From an uncultured Bacteroidota bacterium (GTDB taxonomy: Bacteria > Bacteroidota > Bacteroidia > Chitinophagales > Chitinophagaceae): a DNA stretch of 64,000 nt. How positions within the stretch are numbered: position 1 is the first letter of the stretch; each line of letters opens with the position of its first letter. Location: the NCBI GenBank assembly GCA_903927185.1, contig CAIYLW010000042.1:1-64000 (forward strand). The letters are read 5' to 3'. The notes under the pieces are model-generated. The model did not search any database. It had not been told where the DNA came from and saw only the letters and a list, made by a program, of their open reading frames with translations. This document shows, piece after piece, positions 45,320 through 54,631 of this stretch. The translations under genes were made by a program, and so were the position numbers.

Positions 45320-47464
45320 TTATTTTTCTAACGCAAAAGCCACATAAGAATCTCCAGTCTTAGCTTTTAGTTTTCCGCCGCCGCAAGCTATCACTACATA
45401 CTCTTTCCCATTCTTTTCATAAACTGATGGAGTAGCAAAACCAGCTGCTGGCAAGTCGAGTTCTAGTAATAGTTTCCCTGTTCTTTTATTAAAAGCTCGA
45501 AACTTAGCATCTTTTGTTGCAGCAATAAAAATCAATCCTCCTGCTGTAACAACAGGGCCGCCATAATTTTCTGTACCTGTATGAATTCCCTTTGCTTTAA
45601 ACTCAGGATAGTCGCCCAATGTGTCTTTCCAAATCACTTCACCTGTATTTAAATCAATAGCATTCAAAGTGCCCCATGGTGGGGCCACTGCAGGATATCC
45701 TTCTTTAGTCAAAAATTTATTATAGCCTGTGGCTGTATATGGCATTTTATACCACTTATCTGAAGGCCGAAAAGGTGCTGCAAATTTTTCCTTTTGCCTA
45801 GTTTCATTTTTTAAAATAAAACTTGAAATTGCTTTTTTCTCTGTAATTGTTAATTGCGGTAAAGCAGGCATCATTCTTCTTCCACTACTTAATAATGTAG
45901 TGAATTGTTCTTCATTGTATTTTTTATTGATATCAATTAGTGGAGGATAATTGCCAGCGCCTTTTTGTTCTGGACCATGACAAGCCATGCAGGTTGTTTT
46001 ATATAATCTTTCTCCAGCTTGCAGGTTGGTCTCAGCCAATATTGGCTTGTCTTTCAAGTCAACCATCGTTAATACCCATGGCATTTCACTGGCATTAACA
46101 TATAATATGCCTGATGTTGGATCGAAAGCAGGACCACCCCATTCTGCACCTCCATCAAAGCCAGGAAAAATAATCGTACCTTCTTTGGACGGCGGGTTAA
46201 ACATATTACCAGTTTTGTAAGTAAACAACCTTTTCTTAATATCCTGATAGGATGTATCTGGCACAAGATTATTTAAATCTTTTTCCATTAATGATTGACG
46301 GGCAAAAGGTTTAAAGAAAGACGGGATTGGTTGTGTGAGCGAAGGTTTTTCGCCAGCTAGTTCGCTAACACTAGGAACAATAGTCTCATTTATTGGATAA
46401 ATAGGTTTACCAGTAAGACGATCAAAGAGAAATATAAATCCGCTTTTGCTAACACTTACTAAAGCATCTATTTTTTTCCCATCTTTTGTGATATTTACCA
46501 AAACTGGAGCTGTAGGTAAATCTCTATCCCAGATATCATGATGTACCGTTTGAAAATGCCAGATACGTTTACCTGTTGACGCATCTAATGCCAATACTGA
46601 ATTTGCAAATAAATTATCGCCTGTTCTTTTACCACCATAAAAATCGTAGGAGGCAGAACCAATAGGAGCAAAAACAATACCTCTTTCTTCATCCATACTA
46701 AAACCAGACCATGCATTGGCTCCACCAATATGTTGATAGGCTTCTTTATTATCCCAACTCTCAAACCCTGTTTCTCCAGGATAAGGGATTGTATGAAAAA
46801 TCCAACGCATCTTTCCTGTATGAACATCATAAGCTCGAATATGCCCAGGTGCTGCTGCGGCTTCCTCTGCAACCCTTGTTCCAATTATGATTAGGTCTTT
46901 ATAAATAATACCGGGAGTTGTTGATGCTACATATAGATTACTTGCATCAACTCCTAGATCTTGGTGCAAATCAATCTTGCCATCGCTTCCAAAAGAAAGT
47001 ATTGGCTTACCTGTTAATGCATCGATACAATATAAAGAACCACTTGCTGAATAGAAGATTCGCTGATCTTTCTGTCCATTTTTATAAAATGCCAGCCCTC
47101 TACATACATTCATTGAAAAATAACCTCCACCCTTTGCAGAAATTGAATTAGGTTCTGCAGGATCAAATACCCACCGCTCTTTTCCTGATTCAGCATCTAA
47201 AGCAAATAGTTTTAGTTTAGGAGAAACCCCATACAAAATACCCTCAATAATTAAGGGGTTCACTTGTATTTGTGTTTTCTCATCTGCATCACCTGTATGG
47301 TATTCCCAAGCTTTCTTTAAGCTCCCCACATTATTAGTGTCGATCTGAGATAAACTGGTATAATGGTTATTGGATTTATTACCTCCATAATTAGACCATT
47401 CAATCGGAGATTTACAAGCGGCAAGAGTGATGATTATGAAAGAAATAGATAGATAATTTCTCAT
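45320..47464 (-). CDS. PQQ-dependent dehydrogenase with inserted cytochrome c domain
   Basis: A 714-residue quinoprotein lipoprotein (lipobox TLAAC, Cys17). The eight-bladed PQQ propeller is evident from tryptophan-docking repeats (LDAESGKERWVFDP, YDVHTGKMRWIFHT, LDASTGKRIWHFQT, IDLNTGEVIWKDTLG). A cytochrome c domain is inserted near residue 480-560 with haem site CMACH (492-496) and a probable axial Met in RRMMPALPQLT. It would oxidise a sugar or alcohol in the periplasm and pass electrons to its own haem. No PQQ biosynthesis genes are in the window, so the cofactor may be made elsewhere in the genome or taken up. Confidence 0.92.
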   Translation of the reverse strand: MRNYLSISFIIITLAACKSPIEWSNYGGNKSNNHYTSLSQIDTNNVGSLKKAWEYHTGDADEKTQIQVNPLIIEGILYGVSPKLKLFALDAESGKERWVFDPAEPNSISAKGGGYFSMNVCRGLAFYKNGQKDQRIFYSASGSLYCIDALTGKPILSFGSDGKIDLHQDLGVDASNLYVASTTPGIIYKDLIIIGTRVAEEAAAAPGHIRAYDVHTGKMRWIFHTIPYPGETGFESWDNKEAYQHIGGANAWSGFSMDEERGIVFAPIGSASYDFYGGKRTGDNLFANSVLALDASTGKRIWHFQTVHHDIWDRDLPTAPVLVNITKDGKKIDALVSVSKSGFIFLFDRLTGKPIYPINETIVPSVSELAGEKPSLTQPIPSFFKPFARQSLMEKDLNNLVPDTSYQDIKKRLFTYKTGNMFNPPSKEGTIIFPGFDGGAEWGGPAFDPTSGILYVNASEMPWVLTMVDLKDKPILAETNLQAGERLYKTTCMACHGPEQKGAGNYPPLIDINKKYNEEQFTTLLSSGRRMMPALPQLTITEKKAISSFILKNETRQKEKFAAPFRPSDKWYKMPYTATGYNKFLTKEGYPAVAPPWGTLNAIDLNTGEVIWKDTLGDYPEFKAKGIHTGTENYGGPVVTAGGLIFIAATKDAKFRAFNKRTGKLLLELDLPAAGFATPSVYEKNGKEYVVIACGGGKLKAKTGDSYVAFALEK

Positions 47465-47647
47465 ATGGGCACTTATGAATAATTGAATATTAAATATACA
47501 GGTATCCTTTTTCTAATCAAACAGTATCAATTTAAATACCCAAGCAACATATTAGTTATCTTTAGCATCTTTTACAAAATCTTGAAAAAAGAAAGTAAAT
47601 GATTTATCTTATTTTAAATATTGAAAAGGGTTGCCATATTTTTTTTT

Positions 47648-50600
47648 ATGCTATTGATTAAGCGCTTTATATTAATTTTCATTTGCTCATCCATATCATT
47701 TATTGCAAAAGCGCAAACGGATACTACATTTTGGTTTGGGGCACCTGCCATTACCCCTACTCATGCAAACGCGCCAATATTAATTCGCTTTTCAGCTTAT
47801 GCAAAAGCTGCAGATGTTACCATCAGTATGCCTGCAACTCCTTCCTTTCAACCAATTACATTTACATTAAATGCTAATACAACTATTACAAAAGACCTAA
47901 CCCAATTTTTAAATATACTAGAATCTAAACCGGAAAATCAAGTATTAAAAACTGGCATAAAAATAACAGCTACCAATAAAATTTCAGCTTACTACGAAGT
48001 AGATGGAATGAGTGGTGGAAATTATTTAAACCCAGAAATTTTTACGCTGAAGGGGGCTGCAGGAATAGGAACCAAATTTATGATTCCCGGTCAAAATACT
48101 TTCGATAATATACCTATTAACTCAGGCCCCAATCCTATTTTACCACATAATGGATTTGTAATCGTAGCTACTCAAAACAATACAGTGGTTAACATTACCA
48201 CTAGTCAAGATGCAGTTGGTCATCCAGCTGGTCAGCTTTTTTCAATTACCCTTCAACAAGGAGAGTCCTACAGTGTTATTGCAAGTAGTCTTTCAGGACC
48301 ACAGCATTTGGTGGGTAGTGTGGTAAATTCAAATTTGCCTGTTTGTGTAACTGTATATGATGATAGTATCGGAATACTTGGAGGTAATTTTGATCTTGTA
48401 GGAGATCAAATTGTATCAGAAGACATTATTGGAAACGAATACATCATGGTTAGGGGCGATTTAGTAATCAATGGTATTTCTCAGGATTACTTTTATGTAT
48501 TGGCAACTGTTGATGGAACCGTTGTAACTATGGATGGAGTTACTGTTGGAGTACCACTTAATCGAGGACAAATTTATTCTGGAAAATTAGCAAACTCGAG
48601 CACCTATATTAAAACGTCTCAACCTGTATATGTAAATCAACTTACGGGTACAGGTGGTGAAATGGCCTCTACTAATTTACCTAGTATACACTGTACGGGT
48701 TCGCAAGACGTTTCATTTGTACGTCCCCTTAGTGGCAAATTTGATTTTGCAGTTTTATGTAAAGCAGCTGATATTGGAAGTTTTTTATTAAATGGAAATC
48801 CGAGTATAACTCCTAGTATGTTTTCTCCAGTTACTGGTAATCCAGCATGGATGTTTGCAAAAATATCGGAATACAATATACCTTCTCCAGGTATACAAGT
48901 GGGAGTTCCAACAAATATTTCAAATTCTACCGGTTTTTTCCATCTTGGTTTTTTTAATGGCGTTGGGGGTGGAAGCGTAATGGGCTATTTTTCGGATTAT
49001 GCAACTATTACCTTAAACCCTAAAATAAGTGGTATACAATGTATTGGGAATAATTTAATTCTTCAGTCAAATGAAATATCTAGTGCAACTTATTTATGGA
49101 CAGGTCCAAATAATTTTACATCAAAAAATGCTTCTGATACTATTAAAAAAATTACAAATAATCAAGCCGGTACCTACTTTATAAATACTACTATTCTCGG
49201 TTGCCCCACTTTTAAAGATAGTTTACAAATAAAATTGAACCTTTTACCAACTGCTGCTATTTCAACAAAAGATAGTATTTGCTTGAGGAAATCAACAGAT
49301 CTTTCTATTGCATTTACAGGTACGGCTCCCTGGACTTTCAGTATTTTTGATGGCACAAAATATGATACTATTCAAAATATAAATGCGGTACCCTATACTT
49401 TAACTGTTAGCCCATTAGTTAAAACAATTTATACTTTACAGAAAATTACTGATAGCAATTTCTGCTCAACCGATATCAATACAGGTTTAAATATTTCAAG
49501 TACAGTAAATATCTATCCCCAACCAATAGCAAATTTTTCTTTGTCCTCTCCTTTGTGTGAAACAAGGGAAGTTTTATTCACTGATCAATCAACAGCAGGA
49601 GCGGGAAATATTATTCGATGGAATTGGGACTTTAAAGATGGAACGATAAAGGATACGCTTAATGGAAGCCCTTTTAAAAAAGCATTTGCAAATTATGGTA
49701 CTTACCTAGTTAGAATGATGGTAGAAACAGATAAAGGCTGCAAAAGTGATTCTACTATTTCCAATATTAAAATTAACCCATTGCCAAATGTGGGATTTGT
49801 TTTGCCAGAAGTTTGTGTAACAGATGGCTCCGCAACTTTTACTGACACCAGTTATATTGCAGATGGTAGTCAATCTCAATTTACCTGGAGCTGGACAATT
49901 TATCCTGGTACCAATCATAATGTTCAACCGGTTTTTGTAAATGCTGCTGCACAAAATGCAAAAGTGCTGGTAACAAAAGAAGACTACTATAATACCATGC
50001 TGAAAGTAACCAGTAAAGATGGATGTGCTGATTCTTTAATGCAACAATTTACTGTAAACGGACCAACGCCGAAAGCTAGTTTTGTGGTACAAAAAATGGA
50101 TAGTTTATGTAGTAGCGATTTCACAAGAATCCTAAACACTTCTACTGTTGATTTTGGAAATGTCACTAAACTTGATATTTATTGGGACGCAATAAATGCA
50201 CCTGCCATTAAAACAACTGATCAAAATCCAAGTAACGGCTCTTTGTATGCTAATTGGTATCCTAATTTACCTACTCCAGCTACAAAAACTTATTCTGTAA
50301 AACTTACCGCTTATTCTGGGAATGCAGCAACTTGTCAAAATAGCAGCACCCAACTCATTACAGTCAATCCCCAACCAAAAGCAGACTTTTCGAGTTCTGC
50401 AGTAGAAATATGCGCTAATAATAGCATACAGTTTACAGACCTAAGCAATGGAATAACAAGTCCAATAAATAAATGGAATTGGAATTCCGGAAATATGATT
50501 TTATCCACTAATCAAAATCCTCTTTTGAAATTTAGTGACTCGGGAAATATTCAAGTTAGTTTATTTGTAACGAATGTTCAAGGTTGTAATAGTGATACTG

Positions 50601-51130
50601 CATTCAAAAATATTCTGGTGGATCCCAACCCAGTTTTAATCATGAGCCCATCAAGAACAATTTTAGAAGGCGCTTCCGTGAGTTTAGATCCACAATTTAT
50701 ATATGGTACTCAATTAAGCTATTTATGGACGCCATCACAGTTTCTAAATTCAGATAATATAAAAGCGCCAATTGCTACGCCTACAAATGATATCACTTAT
50801 CAATTATTGGTAACTGGAATTGGTGGTTGCTCCATATCCGATAATATATTTATAAAAGTGCTAAAGAACCCTGTGATCCCAAATGCATTCTCACCAAATG
50901 GCGATGGCATCAATGATCTTTGGATAATCCAATACCTCGATTCCTATCAAGGGGCCACGGTAGATATATTTAATCGCTACGGACAAAAAGTGTTTAGTTC
51001 TTTAGGGTATTCGAATCCCTGGAATGGAAAATACAATGGGAAAACACTTCCTGTTGGAACCTACTATTATATCATCAACCCTAAAAATGGAAGACAAATC
51101 TTAAGCGGTTCTGTTACCATTATATTATAA
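47648..51130 (+). CDS. Large T9SS-exported surface protein with IgGFc-binding-like, PKD and CHU_C domains
   Basis: About 1160 residues from MLLIKRFILIFICSSISFIA, the signal peptide; the track begins at an upstream TTG that I do not favour. An IgGFc-binding-like N-terminal region (about 130-390) precedes an Ig/immunoglobulin-like stretch. PKD domains follow (NWDFKDGTIKDTLNGSPFKK with FANYGTYLVRMMVETDKGC, and QFTDLSNGITSPINKWNW). The C-terminal CHU_C/gliding-motility domain (IPNAFSPNGDGINDLWII to the end) marks type IX secretion, type B sorting. It is probably a surface adhesin or matrix protein. It is transcribed alone and convergent with murA (5 nt between stops). Confidence 0.88.
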   Translation: MLLIKRFILIFICSSISFIAKAQTDTTFWFGAPAITPTHANAPILIRFSAYAKAADVTISMPATPSFQPITFTLNANTTITKDLTQFLNILESKPENQVLKTGIKITATNKISAYYEVDGMSGGNYLNPEIFTLKGAAGIGTKFMIPGQNTFDNIPINSGPNPILPHNGFVIVATQNNTVVNITTSQDAVGHPAGQLFSITLQQGESYSVIASSLSGPQHLVGSVVNSNLPVCVTVYDDSIGILGGNFDLVGDQIVSEDIIGNEYIMVRGDLVINGISQDYFYVLATVDGTVVTMDGVTVGVPLNRGQIYSGKLANSSTYIKTSQPVYVNQLTGTGGEMASTNLPSIHCTGSQDVSFVRPLSGKFDFAVLCKAADIGSFLLNGNPSITPSMFSPVTGNPAWMFAKISEYNIPSPGIQVGVPTNISNSTGFFHLGFFNGVGGGSVMGYFSDYATITLNPKISGIQCIGNNLILQSNEISSATYLWTGPNNFTSKNASDTIKKITNNQAGTYFINTTILGCPTFKDSLQIKLNLLPTAAISTKDSICLRKSTDLSIAFTGTAPWTFSIFDGTKYDTIQNINAVPYTLTVSPLVKTIYTLQKITDSNFCSTDINTGLNISSTVNIYPQPIANFSLSSPLCETREVLFTDQSTAGAGNIIRWNWDFKDGTIKDTLNGSPFKKAFANYGTYLVRMMVETDKGCKSDSTISNIKINPLPNVGFVLPEVCVTDGSATFTDTSYIADGSQSQFTWSWTIYPGTNHNVQPVFVNAAAQNAKVLVTKEDYYNTMLKVTSKDGCADSLMQQFTVNGPTPKASFVVQKMDSLCSSDFTRILNTSTVDFGNVTKLDIYWDAINAPAIKTTDQNPSNGSLYANWYPNLPTPATKTYSVKLTAYSGNAATCQNSSTQLITVNPQPKADFSSSAVEICANNSIQFTDLSNGITSPINKWNWNSGNMILSTNQNPLLKFSDSGNIQVSLFVTNVQGCNSDTAFKNILVDPNPVLIMSPSRTILEGASVSLDPQFIYGTQLSYLWTPSQFLNSDNIKAPIATPTNDITYQLLVTGIGGCSISDNIFIKVLKNPVIPNAFSPNGDGINDLWIIQYLDSYQGATVDIFNRYGQKVFSSLGYSNPWNGKYNGKTLPVGTYYYIINPKNGRQILSGSVTIIL

Positions 51131-51135
51131 CTCCA

Positions 51136-52446
51136 TTAATAGGCTACCCGCTTAATATCAGCACCTAAGTTGCGTAAACGTTCATCAATAAATTGATACC
51201 CCCGATCAATCTGTTCAATATTTTGTATGATACTTTTCCCTTCGGCACTTAATGCAGCAATCAACAATGCTTGCCCTGCGCGTATATCCGGGCTACTCAT
51301 TGTAATCCCTCTTAGAGCCTGTTTTCTTCCAAGGCCTATGACTGTTGCACGATGTGGATCACATAGAATAATCTGTGCGCCCATGTCAATCAATTTATCT
51401 ACAAAAAACAATCTGCTTTCAAACATTTTCTGATGCACTAATACACTTCCAATCGCTTGAGTTGCTACTACTAAAACAATGCTCAAAAGGTCAGGTGTAA
51501 ATCCAGGCCATGGATGATCATAAATGGTAAGGATACCCCCATCCATATAGGTTTGTATTTCATAAGTTTCTTGCGCAGGTATATAAATATCATCGCCTTT
51601 TATCTCTAGCTTAATTCCTAACTGCTGAAACTTTTCTGGTATCACACCCAAATTTGCAACACCCGCATTTTTAATTGTAAGTTCACTTTGTGTCATAGCT
51701 GCAAGTCCGATGAAACTTCCAATCTCAATCATATCAGGCAACATACGATGTTCGGTACCGCTTAATTTTTCTACCCCTTCAACCACTAATAAATTACTAC
51801 TGATGCCAGAAATTTTTGCACCCATGCGATTTAGCATTTTGCATAATTGCTGTATATAAGGTTCACAGGCTGCATTATAAATAGTGGTGGTACCTTCTGC
51901 TAAAACAGATGCCATTAAAATATTGGCAGTACCCGTTACTGATGGTTCATCTAAACACATAAAGCACCCATGCAATCTGGGAGAGCTCAGTTTAAAACAG
52001 CTGTGTATTTCATCATATTCAAATTTTGCTCCCAACTTTTCAAAACCTATAATATGCGTATCCAATCTTCTTCTTCCTATTTTATCACCTCCTGGTTTTG
52101 GAATATATGCTCTATGAAAACGTGCTAACATAGGGCCAGCAAGCATTACGCTACCTCTTAATTTTCCTCCCTTTTTTCTAAATGCTTCTGAAGCAAGAAA
52201 ATCGACATCAATTTCATCAGCCTGAAACTCACAAGTATCTCGTGAAATACGATTCGCTTTTACGCCAATATCTTCTAATAATTCAATCAATAAATTAACA
52301 TCTAGTATATCGGGGATATTGGTAATGATTACTTTATGGGCTGTTAATAATACAGCTGATATAATTTGAAGCGCTTCGTTCTTTGCGCCTTGCGGTGTGA
52401 TATCGCCTTTTAATTTATTACCACCAATTACTTCGAAGGAATTCAT
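51136..52446 (-). CDS. murA: UDP-N-acetylglucosamine 1-carboxyvinyltransferase, Asp-type active site
   Basis: About 436 residues from MNSFEVIGGNKLKGDITPQG. MurA adds enolpyruvate from PEP to UDP-GlcNAc, the first committed step of peptidoglycan synthesis. Conserved parts include KNEALQIISAVLL, RGSVMLAGPMLARF and HPWPGFTPDLLSIVLV. The active-site loop reads IPKPGGDKIGRRRLDTH. The residue equivalent to E. coli Cys115 is Asp121, the change that makes MurA insensitive to fosfomycin in species such as Mycobacterium and Chlamydia. The start is the second Met of the track ORF because the first seven residues lack conservation. A -7 box is 29 nt upstream. Confidence 0.96.
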   Translation of the reverse strand: MNSFEVIGGNKLKGDITPQGAKNEALQIISAVLLTAHKVIITNIPDILDVNLLIELLEDIGVKANRISRDTCEFQADEIDVDFLASEAFRKKGGKLRGSVMLAGPMLARFHRAYIPKPGGDKIGRRRLDTHIIGFEKLGAKFEYDEIHSCFKLSSPRLHGCFMCLDEPSVTGTANILMASVLAEGTTTIYNAACEPYIQQLCKMLNRMGAKISGISSNLLVVEGVEKLSGTEHRMLPDMIEIGSFIGLAAMTQSELTIKNAGVANLGVIPEKFQQLGIKLEIKGDDIYIPAQETYEIQTYMDGGILTIYDHPWPGFTPDLLSIVLVVATQAIGSVLVHQKMFESRLFFVDKLIDMGAQIILCDPHRATVIGLGRKQALRGITMSSPDIRAGQALLIAALSAEGKSIIQNIEQIDRGYQFIDERLRNLGADIKRVAY

Positions 52447-52475
52447 AATGCTGAATTGAATATTCAATAATTATA

Positions 52476-52483
52476 CAAACTTA
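52476..52483 (-). promoter_or_regulatory. -7 box upstream of murA
   Basis: On the minus strand TAAGTTTG matches TAnnTTTG, 29 nt before the chosen murA ATG. No clear -33 TTG. Confidence 0.45.
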
Positions 52484-52548
52484 CGCAACAAAAAAGCATC
52501 GAATAACGATGCTTTTATAGTTCATTTGAAATCTACTAATTGTAAGAT

Positions 52549-53322
52549 TTAATATCTCTTTTTAAACTGCCCACCTCTTGAATCGGGTCTGCCACCATTG
52601 TTCGTTCCACTGCGTTGTCCACCCTGACTGCTCTGACCATTGCGATTATTATTGTTATTAGGTCGGCCGCCATTTCTTTGACCACCTTGAGCATTTCTAT
52701 TATTATTTGACCTGCCACCAAAATTTTGTTGCCAACGACCACCCCCATTATTGGGTCTATAATCATCACGCTCAAAATTCTGATTGCGGTGTTTGATATA
52801 TGGTGTATTGCTAAATTCTAATTCTCCTCCAGTAATACTATTGAGTTCACTTCTAATAGAATCGTCGTGTACTAATTCTTTGTGCCAGTTACTATATGCC
52901 AACTTCATGTAATAGGCAATAGCATGTGCAAAGCCAGCTTTCTTCTCAGGATCTTCTTCCTTCAAAGCCTTGTCAATCACCACTTCCAGGTTCTTACCCA
53001 AGTGTGCATACTTAGGGTGACGTTTCGGATAAGGTATTGGATCTGGCTTTTGTTTGTAGGTTTCTTTTTGAGGAATCGGATAAGGACTATCTACCTCCAA
53101 CTTGAAATCGCTAATGAAAAATAAGTGATCCCATAGTTTATGCCGGAAGTCTTCTACATTCTTTAAATGTGGATTTAAAAATCCCATTAATTCAATCACA
53201 GCTTGTGCTTGTTGCTGTCTTTTCTCACGGTCCTCTATAGTTAATAAATACTCCACCATCTTCTGTACATGGCGTCCGTATTCCTTCATTCCTAAATAGT
53301 TTCTATCTGTATTATATTCCAT
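52549..53322 (-). CDS. DUF4290 protein with Asn/Gly/Arg-rich tail
   Basis: About 257 residues from MEYNTDRNYLGMKEYGRHVQ, the opening conserved in DUF4290. The -7 box just upstream favours this Met over earlier ones in the track ORF. The helical DUF4290 domain (about 1-175) contains KMVEYLLTIEDREKRQQQAQ and PYPIPQKETYKQKPDPIPYP. From about residue 185 the tail is low-complexity and basic (NNGGGRWQQNFGGRSNNN onward), resembling RGG/RNA-binding tails. The function of DUF4290 is unknown; it is widespread and single-copy in Bacteroidota. The tail suggests nucleic-acid binding, but that is inference. Divergent from pheS. Confidence 0.9.
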   Translation of the reverse strand: MEYNTDRNYLGMKEYGRHVQKMVEYLLTIEDREKRQQQAQAVIELMGFLNPHLKNVEDFRHKLWDHLFFISDFKLEVDSPYPIPQKETYKQKPDPIPYPKRHPKYAHLGKNLEVVIDKALKEEDPEKKAGFAHAIAYYMKLAYSNWHKELVHDDSIRSELNSITGGELEFSNTPYIKHRNQNFERDDYRPNNGGGRWQQNFGGRSNNNRNAQGGQRNGGRPNNNNNRNGQSSQGGQRSGTNNGGRPDSRGGQFKKRY

Positions 53323-53343
53323 CTGATCATTCAAATTCATATA

Positions 53344-53351
53344 CAAATGTA
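53344..53351 (-). promoter_or_regulatory. -7 box for the DUF4290 gene
   Basis: The minus-strand sequence TACATTTG matches TAnnTTTG, 21 nt upstream of the MEYN start codon and downstream of the track ORF's start. Confidence 0.5.
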
Positions 53352-53459
53352 CAGAAAGCAAGCTATTAGTGGAACTTTTGTGCGTTTCTGTGCAAGCGAC
53401 CCAAAAATTTACAAAAATGGTGGTTTTGGGAACTATCGCAGAAACTAGGATTCAATCAT

Positions 53460-53467
53460 TATCTTCG
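53460..53467 (+). promoter_or_regulatory. -7 box immediately upstream of pheS
   Basis: TATCTTCG (TAnnTTYG form) ends 4 nt before the pheS ATG. No -33 TTG at the expected spacing. It predicts an mRNA with almost no leader. Confidence 0.45.
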
Positions 53468-53471
53468 CACA

Positions 53472-54503
53472 ATGGAATCGTTATTGCAAAAAATAGAGGA
53501 GTTCAAGCAAGAAGTAGCTGCTGCCGAAGCAAATACTGCCGAATTAGTGGAAGCATTTCGTATCAAATATTTGGGTACCAAGGGTTTAGTGAAATCTGTG
53601 ATGGGCGAAATGAAATCTGTTCCTAATGAGCATAAGAAAGCATTTGGCCAGGTTTTGAACGATTTTAAACTATTTGTAGAAAGCAAATTTGATACCTTAA
53701 AAGAAAATGCAGTTGGCGGTTCCGAAGTTTCAGGAAACACAATCGATCTTTCTTTACCAGGAGATTCAATAGCAGTTGGTACGCGTCATCCATTAAATAT
53801 AGTCCGTAATCAGATCGTATCAATTTTTCAACGTTTAGGATTTGCGGTAGCTGAGGGCCCAGAGATTGAAGACGACTGGCACAATTTCGGAGCCATGAAT
53901 TTACCGGAAGATCATCCTGCACGAGACATGCAGGATACTTTTTATATCAATCAAAATCCAGCTTGGTTATTAAGAACACATACGAGTAGTGTGCAAGCAA
54001 GGGTAATGGAAACTCAAAAGCCTCCTATCAGGGTAATTTGTCCTGGTCGTGTTTACCGTAATGAAACCATTTCTGCCCGTGCACATTGTTTCTTCCATCA
54101 GGTGGAAGGTTTATATATTGATGAGAATGTGAGCTTCGCTGATTTGAAACAAACCTTGTATTTCTTTGTACAAGAAATGTTTGGTAAAGATGTAAAAGTT
54201 CGATTCCGCCCAAGTTATTTTCCTTTTACAGAACCAAGTGCTGAGATGGATATTAGTTGTTTGATTTGCGGTGGTGATGGATGTAATATTTGTAAACACA
54301 CAGGCTGGGTAGAGATTTTAGGAAGTGGAATGGTGCATCCAAAAGTGTTGGATAATTTTGGTATTGACTCTAATAAGTATACTGGTTTTGCATTTGGGAT
54401 GGGTGTTGAACGTATTACTCAATTGAAATATCAAGTGAATGATCTGCGTTTGTATTCTCAAAATGATGTAAGATTTTTGAAGCAATTTACTGGGGTGGTA
54501 TAA
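53472..54503 (+). CDS. pheS: Phenylalanyl-tRNA synthetase alpha subunit
   Basis: A 343-residue class II synthetase subunit that forms an alpha2beta2 enzyme with PheT and charges tRNA-Phe. The N-terminal coiled coil (about 1-85) precedes the catalytic core. Class II motif 2 is seen in RVYRNETISARAHCFFHQVE. FRPSYFPFTEPSAEMDISC is the family signature, and motif 3 is FGMGVERITQLKYQVNDLR. The CLICGGDGCNICKHTGW segment is a Cys cluster found in many bacterial PheS. pheT is not adjacent. Divergent from the DUF4290 gene across 149 nt. Confidence 0.97.
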   Translation: MESLLQKIEEFKQEVAAAEANTAELVEAFRIKYLGTKGLVKSVMGEMKSVPNEHKKAFGQVLNDFKLFVESKFDTLKENAVGGSEVSGNTIDLSLPGDSIAVGTRHPLNIVRNQIVSIFQRLGFAVAEGPEIEDDWHNFGAMNLPEDHPARDMQDTFYINQNPAWLLRTHTSSVQARVMETQKPPIRVICPGRVYRNETISARAHCFFHQVEGLYIDENVSFADLKQTLYFFVQEMFGKDVKVRFRPSYFPFTEPSAEMDISCLICGGDGCNICKHTGWVEILGSGMVHPKVLDNFGIDSNKYTGFAFGMGVERITQLKYQVNDLRLYSQNDVRFLKQFTGVV

Positions 54504-54517
54504 TAAGTCAAAAGGTA

Positions 54518-54577
54518 AAATTCAAAAGTAAAAACTGGAACTAGATATTAACTTTTGAATTTTGAATTTTGAATTTT
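54518..54577. repeat. AT-rich inverted repeat and TTTTGAA tandem repeat after pheS
   Basis: AAATTCAAAAGT (54518-54529) and ACTTTTGAATTT (54551-54562) form a 12-bp inverted repeat. It overlaps three perfect tandem copies of TTTTGAA (54553-54573). Very similar sequence recurs after the next gene, pointing to a dispersed intergenic repeat family. Confidence 0.65.
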
Positions 54578-54631
54578 ATTAACTTACCTTACTTTTTTTA
54601 TCCGTAATACTTAGTCCCCCCCCGATTGCTC

